Shown here piece by piece: positions 58,546-64,000 of a stretch of DNA of 64,000 nt. Position 1 is the stretch's first letter. The number at the start of each line of letters is the position of its first letter. Source of the stretch: Azospirillum sp. TSO22-1 (lineage in GTDB: Bacteria > Pseudomonadota > Alphaproteobacteria > Azospirillales > Azospirillaceae). The position numbers and the translations under genes are program-made. Under the pieces are notes generated by a model. The model had not been told where the DNA came from, searched no databases, and saw only the letters and a program-made list of their open reading frames with translations. The stretch covers positions 1-64,000 of the forward strand of contig NZ_LGQZ01000141.1 in NCBI RefSeq assembly GCF_003116015.1, read 5' to 3'.

Positions 58546-60205
58546 GGTGATGCTTCCTGAAAGAGGTCATCAGCAGCAGACCGAGACCGATCAGCGCGAT
58601 GTTGACGGTGGAGAGCGCGGTCACGGTGTCCACGGCACCCGTGCCCCACAACGAGACCAGCAGCGAGCCGATGACCTCCGTGCCGGGGCTGAGCAGGTAG
58701 ACGGCGGTCGAGTACTCGCGCATGTAGGTGACGAAGATCAGCAGCCAGCTGCCGATCAGGCCGACCTTGATCAGCGGCAGCGTCAGATCGCGGCTGACCC
58801 GCCACGGGCTGGCGCCGACGACGCGCCCCGCCTCCTCCAGCTCCGGCCCGACCTGGAGCAGCGCGCCGCTCACCAGCCGCATGCCGTAGGCCAGCCAGAC
58901 CAGCGTGTAGGCGGCCCAGATGCTCAGCAGCGTCTGGCGCAGCGGGGCCAGCGGGGCCACGAACAGGAACACCCAGAAGATGGCGAGGCCGGCGATCAGC
59001 CCCGGCATGGCGCGCGGCAGCAGGACCAGATAGTCCATCACCCGCGTCCAGCCCGAGTTCCAGCGGTGCGCGGCGAGGTTGACCAGCGTGTACACCGCCA
59101 CCGACGCCGCCCCGCCGACCGCCGCCATCAGCACCGTGTTGACGATGCCGCGCACGAGGTTCGGGTAGTTCAGCAGCTCCTTGAAGTGGTGCAGGGTGAA
59201 GGACCCGGCCAGCGACACGCCCTCGCCCCAGCTGGTCACGAAGGACCGCAGCACGAGACCCGACACCGGCAGGACCACCGTCACCAGCAGCCACAGCCCG
59301 ATCAGCGTCACCGCCGGCCAGCGCCACGCGCCGATGGACACCGGCCGCACCGCGCTCGCCTTGCCCTTCACCGCGACGTAGCGGTTGGCGGTCTTCAGCA
59401 GGGTGCGTTGCAGCCAGACCAGCGGCAGGGCGATGCAGACGATGGCGACCACCACCACGGCCATCAGCTGGTAGGACGGCGTGCCGAGCTTGACGGTCAG
59501 CTTGTAGAGATAGGTGGCGAGCACCAGGATGCCCTCCGGGTCGCCGAGCACCAGCGGCAGGCCGAACAGCTCGAAGCCCAGGAAGAACACCAGCACCGCG
59601 GAATAGAGGATGCTGGGCATGATCATGGGGAGGCTGACGGTCAGCGCCACGCGCAGCGGCCCGGCGCCGGTGGAGCGCGCCGCCTCCTCGACGTCGGAGC
59701 CCAGGCTGCGCAGCCCGGACGAGGCGTAGAGGAAGACGTGCGGCACGTGCGTCAGCCCGGCGATCACCATCAGCGACGGCTTGGAGTAGAGGTACCACGG
59801 CACCTCGCCCAGCCAGCCCTTCACCCACAGGCTGACCAGCCCGACCGGCCCGAAGGTGACGACGAAGCCGAAGGCCAGCACCACCGACGAGATGAACATC
59901 GGCACCAGGATCAGCGGCTCGATCCAGCGGCGGCCGGGCAGGTCGGTGCGGACCAGCAGGAAGGCCAGGATCGCCCCCAGCGGCACCGCGATCAGCGTCA
60001 TGCCGAAGGCGATCATGGCGGAGTTGCCGAGCGCCTCGAAGAAGTCCTCGTCGTCGAGCACGAACTCGTACGCCGACAGGCTGAAGGTGGTCTGCGGCTG
60101 GAAGAACGGTCCGTCGAGGAAGCTCTGGTAGGCCACGAGGCCAACCGGAGCCAGCACGGCCAGCGCCATGGCGACGATGACCGCGATGCGCAGGGGGCGG
60201 TTCAT
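58538..60205 (-). CDS. ABC transporter permease, fused double domain (FbpB/AfuB type)
   Basis: A 555-residue protein with twelve helices in two homologous halves, each with a permease loop (SDVEEAARSTGAGPLRVALTVSLPMIMPS and ELEEAGRVVGASPWRVSRDLTLPLIKVG). Fused permeases of this kind occur in ferric-iron (FbpB) and hexose-phosphate (AfuB) systems. It lies between the binding-protein gene (4-bp gap) and the ATPase gene (8-bp overlap). Confidence 0.93.
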
Positions 60206-60209
60206 GGGG

Positions 60210-61265
60210 TCACTTCCCCTGCATGGCGCGCTGGAAGTCCTTCAGGAACTTCAGGCGCTTGGTCTGGTCCATGTAGGCCAGCAGCTCGGGGCCGATGGCG
60301 ATCGGCCTGGCCGAGGCCGGCACCAGCTCGGCGTCCGCCGCCATGTCGGTGCGCACCGGGCCGATGGAGCGGTTGGCGAGGTGCTTCTGCCCCTCGGCCG
60401 AGAGCATGTAGTCGAGGAACAGCTTCGACGCGTTCGGATGCTTCGCGGCCTTCGGGATGAAGGCGATGCGCGACATCACCACCGTGTAGTCGCTGGGCGC
60501 CACCAGACCCATGGAGGGATCGCGCTTCTGCCGCTCGCGCACGTAGGAGCCGATCATGTTGTAGCCGATGGCGTGCTCGCCCGACGCGATGCGCTCCAGC
60601 ATGGTGCCCGACGAGGTGTAGAGCTTGGTGCCGCTCTTCCCCAGCGCCTTGATCAGGTCCATGGTGCCCTTGTCGGCCTGCATGTCCTGGGTAATGTAGA
60701 GAAAGCCGACGCCACTGCGCTCCGGGTCGTAGGTGGCGACCTTGGCCTTGTAGGCGTCGGTCTTCTCCGCCAGCAGCTTCGCGAGGTCGGCGTGCGTCTT
60801 CGGCACCTCGGCCTCGGGCACAATGCGCTTGTTGTAGGCGAAGACGATGGGCTCGGCGGTGATGCCGTAGGCCTGGTCCTTCCAGTTCGCCCAGGCGGGG
60901 ATGTTGGCGCGCTCGGGCGAGGCGTAGGGCTGTGCGTAGCCGTCGTTGACCAGCTTCATCTGCAGGTCCATGGCCGAGCTGAACATCAGGTCGGTGGACC
61001 CGCCGCCGGCCGCCGCCTCGGAGATGAAGCGGTTGTACAGCTCGGTGGTGGAGAGGTCGTTGTAGTCGACCTTGACCTTGGGGTAGCGCGCCTCGAAGCC
61101 GCGAACCAGCTCCAGCGCCTCGCTGGCGTCGAGCGCGGCGTAGATGGTGACCGAGCCTTCCCGCTCGGCCGCCGAGACGATGGAGGCGTCGGTGCCCTGC
61201 GCCCACACGGGCGCGGCGCCCAGCAGCAGGGTGGCGGCAAGGACGGATGACAGATGGCGCTTCAC
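60210..61265 (-). CDS. ABC transporter substrate-binding protein, AfuA/FbpA-like
   Basis: A 351-residue periplasmic protein: signal peptide (SVLAATLLLGAAPVWA), then EGSVTIYAALDASEALELVRGFEARYPKVKVDY, STDLMFSSAMDLQMKLVNDGYAQ, GITAEPIVFAYNKRIVPEAEVP and MGLVAPSDYTVVMSRIAFIP. The FbpA iron-binding double-tyrosine is not evident, so an organic or phosphorylated ligand (as in AfuA) is more likely than iron. It is clearly paralogous to the C-terminal half of the kinase encoded just upstream. Confidence 0.92.
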   Translation of the reverse strand: MKRHLSSVLAATLLLGAAPVWAQGTDASIVSAAEREGSVTIYAALDASEALELVRGFEARYPKVKVDYNDLSTTELYNRFISEAAAGGGSTDLMFSSAMDLQMKLVNDGYAQPYASPERANIPAWANWKDQAYGITAEPIVFAYNKRIVPEAEVPKTHADLAKLLAEKTDAYKAKVATYDPERSGVGFLYITQDMQADKGTMDLIKALGKSGTKLYTSSGTMLERIASGEHAIGYNMIGSYVRERQKRDPSMGLVAPSDYTVVMSRIAFIPKAAKHPNASKLFLDYMLSAEGQKHLANRSIGPVRTDMAADAELVPASARPIAIGPELLAYMDQTKRLKFLKDFQRAMQGK

Positions 61266-61357
61266 GGTGGCGTCTCCTCAACGGATTGTTCGTTGGGGCC
61301 ACAATGCCGGATGGACCTGTCATGAAGCTGTCGGTGGGGCGGACAATTCGACAGGCC

Positions 61358-63823
61358 CTACGGCCGCTCGATCACCATCTGCCACTGCTTGACGAAGCGC
61401 CCGCGCTTGAGGTCGTCGAGGAAGACCAGCAGCGCCGGCCCGACGACGATGCGCTGCGCCGGGCCACCCAGGTCGGTGGTCAGGCGCTCGGTCGACATCG
61501 GTCCCTGCGCCAGCGGCGACACGGCGTAGAAGGTCGGGCCGGCGGCGATCACGCTCTGGCCCCGCTCCGACAGCAGATGGTCGATGAAGCGCCCGGCCAA
61601 CGCCGGCTGCGGCGCGGTGCGCGGGATCAGCGCGACGCGCGACATCACCAGCGTGTAGTCGCTGGGCAGCACGATGCCGAGCGGCGACCCCGCCGCCTGC
61701 CGGGCCCGCGCGTAGGAACCCAGCAGGTTGTAGCCGATCAGCGCCTCGCCGCGCTCGATCAGGTCCATCATGTCCGGCGTGCAGCAGGCCAGCTTCACAC
61801 CGAGATCCCCCAGGGAATCGGTGAGCTGCCAGAACTGGCTCGACGCCACCGAATCCTGCGTGGCGAACAGGTAGCCGATGCCGCTGGACGCCACGTCGTA
61901 GGTGGTCAGGCGACCGCGGTAGCGCTCCGGCCGGTCGTGCAGCAGGCGGATCAGCTCGTCGCGCGAGCGCGGCACCTCCGCCTCCGGCACCAGGGCGCGG
62001 TTGTAGACGATGACCGCCGGCTCCTGGGTGAAGCCGAACGCCTCGTCGCGCCAGTTCGCCCAGTCCGGTAGCGATGCGGTCGCCGGCGAGCGGTGGCGCT
62101 GCGCGTAGCCGTCGTTGACCAGCTTGGTCTGCAAATCCACCGCTGAGCTGATGGCAAGGTCGGGCAGGGGGCCGCCCTTCGGGCTGACGATGCCGGCGTA
62201 CAGCTCGGCCGTGTTCATGTCGAGGTAGTCGATGGCAACGTCCGGGTTGGCGTCCTGGAAGTCGCGGATCAGCGCGTCCATGGCCGGCTGATCGGTCGCC
62301 GCGTGGACGCGCAGCCGCGCCGCCTCTGCCCGCGGCGCCGGATAGAAGGTGGCCTCCGTCGCCAGCCCGGCGCCGGGCACCAGCAGCAGCACGACAAGCG
62401 CCAAGGCCGCCAGTCCGGCGACCGGTTCGGTGGACGGTGTGCTCGGTTCGGGGAACTCCAGCCGGGCGATCAGGCCGCCGCCGGGACGGTCGAGCAGGCG
62501 GAAGACGGCGCCGTGCGCGTCGGCCACCGCGGCGACGATGGCGAGGCCGAGGCCGCTGCCGGTGGTGCCGGCGGCGGTGCTGCCGCGGCCGAAGCGGCGC
62601 AGCACGGCCTCCTTCTCCGCGTCGGCGATCCCGGGGCCGTGGTCGGCGACCTCCAACACCGGGCCGCGGCCGGAGGAGGCCGGGTGTAGGCGCACCTCCA
62701 CCGGGCTCTGGCCGCCGTACTTCACCGCGTTGTCCACGAGGTTGGCGAGCGCCTCGCGCAGGCTCACCGGGTCGCCGGAGACCTGAACGGTCTCGGTCGG
62801 GCGCTCGATGGTGATGGGCGTGTCCTCGGCCACCGCCTCGGCGCGGTGGGCGACCTGGGCAGCCAGTGCCGCGAGGTCGACGTCCTGGCTCTGCATCGCC
62901 TCGCCGCGGTGCACCACCATGGCGTGGCTGAGCAGCTGGCTGGTCAGCTGGCTGGCCTCGACGGCGTTGCGGTGGATGCGCTCCACCATGCGGCGGCGGG
63001 TCGCGTCGTCGGTCTCCTCCACCGCCAGCTCGGCCTGGGCGCGGAGTGCGGCCAACGGCGTGCGGATCTGGTGGGCGGCGTCGGCGAGGAAGACGCGCGT
63101 GGTGTCCAGGTTGCCCTTGAGGCGCGCCATCAGGTGGTTGATGGCGCCCAGCAGCTGGCTGACCTCGGCCGGGGCGGCGGCCTGGATCGGGCTGAAGTCG
63201 TTGGGGCGGCGGGCGCGGATCAGCTTCTCCAGGAAGCCCAGCGGCGCCAGCGCCTGCCGCACGCCGATCCACAGCAGCGCGGCACCCGCCAGCACCGCCA
63301 GCACGATGGGCGCGAAGGCGTTGGCGAAGATGTCAGCGGCCAGGGTGTCGCGCTCCTCGCGCGTCTGCGCCACCACCACGGTGCTCCAGCCGGTGCGCCG
63401 CGCCTGTGCGACGAAGCGGCCGAGCACGGCGACGCGCACCGCCGCTCCGCGGTACTCGGCGTCGGCGAACACCGGCGCCACGGCGCGCGCCGGTTGCCCG
63501 GCGAGGTCGGCGTAGCCGGTGATCAGCTCGCCGTCCGGCCCCAGCACCTTGTAGAAGACGCGGTCCCGCCGCGCCATACCGAGGATGCTGAGTGAGGAAT
63601 AGGGCAGGTCCACGGTGACCGCGCCATTCTCCGCGCGCACGGTGTCGGCGATCGCGAGCGCGGCGGCGGAGAGCAGCTGGTCGTAGGCGCTGTCGGCGGC
63701 GCGCTTGGCGTAGGCGCGCACGAAGACGAACGCCACCACCGCGACCACCAGCAGCAGCACGAACAGGCGGACCAGCAGGCGCCGCCGCAGCGACGGCCCG
63801 TTCGCCGGGGCCTCACCGAGCAT
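61358..63823 (-). CDS. TctE-like sensor histidine kinase fused to a periplasmic solute-binding protein
   Basis: An 821-residue protein with an unusual order. TM1 (about 17-36), a 2CSK_N-type periplasmic domain (about 40-165), TM2 (about 170-190), HAMP, HisKA with H251 in DAAHQIRTPLAAL and HATPase (NLVDNAVKYG, DHGPGI, GSGLGLAIVAAV, to about 458) come first. Then follow a third helix (468-487, LAALALVVLLLVPGAG) and a full solute-binding domain (about 495-821). The last part is paralogous to the transporter's binding protein (SSAVDLQTKLVNDGYAQ versus SSAMDLQMKLVNDGYAQ). Topology predicts it in the periplasm, tethered to the kinase. It overlaps the response-regulator gene by 11 bp. Confidence 0.9.
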   Translation of the reverse strand: MLGEAPANGPSLRRRLLVRLFVLLLVVAVVAFVFVRAYAKRAADSAYDQLLSAAALAIADTVRAENGAVTVDLPYSSLSILGMARRDRVFYKVLGPDGELITGYADLAGQPARAVAPVFADAEYRGAAVRVAVLGRFVAQARRTGWSTVVVAQTREERDTLAADIFANAFAPIVLAVLAGAALLWIGVRQALAPLGFLEKLIRARRPNDFSPIQAAAPAEVSQLLGAINHLMARLKGNLDTTRVFLADAAHQIRTPLAALRAQAELAVEETDDATRRRMVERIHRNAVEASQLTSQLLSHAMVVHRGEAMQSQDVDLAALAAQVAHRAEAVAEDTPITIERPTETVQVSGDPVSLREALANLVDNAVKYGGQSPVEVRLHPASSGRGPVLEVADHGPGIADAEKEAVLRRFGRGSTAAGTTGSGLGLAIVAAVADAHGAVFRLLDRPGGGLIARLEFPEPSTPSTEPVAGLAALALVVLLLVPGAGLATEATFYPAPRAEAARLRVHAATDQPAMDALIRDFQDANPDVAIDYLDMNTAELYAGIVSPKGGPLPDLAISSAVDLQTKLVNDGYAQRHRSPATASLPDWANWRDEAFGFTQEPAVIVYNRALVPEAEVPRSRDELIRLLHDRPERYRGRLTTYDVASSGIGYLFATQDSVASSQFWQLTDSLGDLGVKLACCTPDMMDLIERGEALIGYNLLGSYARARQAAGSPLGIVLPSDYTLVMSRVALIPRTAPQPALAGRFIDHLLSERGQSVIAAGPTFYAVSPLAQGPMSTERLTTDLGGPAQRIVVGPALLVFLDDLKRGRFVKQWQMVIERP

Positions 63824-64000
63824 CGGTTACGTCCGCCACGTAGCCCTGGCCGTGCACCGTGCGGATCGTCACCGAGGCGCCGTCCAGCTTGCGGCGCAGG
63901 CGGGAGACGTACAGCTCGATGGCGTTGGGCGCCACCGCCTGGTCGAGGCTGAACAGGCGGTTCATCAGCGCCTCCTTGCTCATCACCTTGCCCAGGTTGG
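63813..64000 (-). CDS. OmpR-family response regulator, C-terminal part
   Basis: The frame enters from the right edge and stops at 63813-63815. The visible 61 residues are a winged-helix effector end: KEALMNRLFS, VAPNAIELYVSRLRRKLDG and the final wing VTIRTVHGQGYVADV. This is the TctD/QseB type of OmpR regulator. It overlaps the kinase gene and is its evident partner, controlling the transporter operon downstream. Confidence 0.88.
   Translation of the reverse strand, partial: NLGKVMSKEALMNRLFSLDQAVAPNAIELYVSRLRRKLDGASVTIRTVHGQGYVADVTDAR

Noticed and set aside
60210-61265. Ferric-iron transporter assignment for the FbpB/FbpC-like ABC genes
   Set aside because: The binding protein does not show the adjacent tyrosines typical of FbpA, and the linked TctE-type kinase argues for an organic ligand.

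Overview
The window is GC-rich throughout, with long codon-biased genes, many start/stop overlaps and strong purine-rich ribosome sites. Gene content (PQQ alcohol oxidation, many hybrid kinases, TRAP and NitT/TauT transporters, HD-GYP signalling) fits a metabolically versatile alphaproteobacterium, most likely an Azospirillum-like member of the Rhodospirillales. That assignment is inferred from gene content. No rRNA, tRNA, CRISPR array or intact insertion sequence was seen.

Region 1 (1-4046) is a sugar-acid locus: the end of an MFS permease, a mannonate-dehydratase-family enzyme, glucarate dehydratase and a LacI-type regulator. The gap before the regulator holds a LacI-type operator and a probable minus-strand sRNA. 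Region 2 (4047-17437) holds a MASE3-PAS-HD-GYP protein, a Tat-exported DUF882 protein, the pbpC/alpha-2-macroglobulin pair and a large hybrid kinase. It is followed by a secreted protein with a caspase-like His/Cys signature (17530-19392).

Region 3 (about 19.4-41.8 kb) is a large quinoprotein alcohol-oxidation island. It has a PQQ alcohol dehydrogenase with the lanthanide-type Asp-X-Asp motif, cytochrome c-550, a second cytochrome c, an AlgE-like porin, a NosP/NahK sensor pair and an AgmR/ErbR-type response regulator. It also has most of the poorly understood quinoprotein relay genes: an ABC exporter pair, a beta-propeller, two binding proteins, a SoxYZ-like carrier, a metallohydrolase and a CXXCW protein. 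A 21-bp sequence is repeated exactly upstream of two of these genes and probably marks the regulon.

Region 4 (43.1-50.6 kb) is a compact catabolic operon. A divergent LacI regulator faces a TRAP transporter, a glyoxalase-fold enzyme, a RuBisCO-like protein and a DUF1537 sugar-acid kinase; a beta carbonic anhydrase follows. Region 5 (51.3-57.4 kb) pairs a DctB/DctD-type two-component system with a NitT/TauT-type ABC transporter. Between them lie a sigma-54 promoter and two palindromic upstream sites. Region 6 (57.5-64 kb) is a minus-strand operon: response regulator, a sensor kinase fused to a periplasmic solute-binding protein, then an ABC transporter whose own binding protein is a paralogue of the fused domain.

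Two families of non-coding inverted repeats are scattered through the window. One is an 85-bp element found three times. The other is a variable pyrimidine/purine-rich element found four times; two of its copies lie inside the N-terminal coding part of genes.
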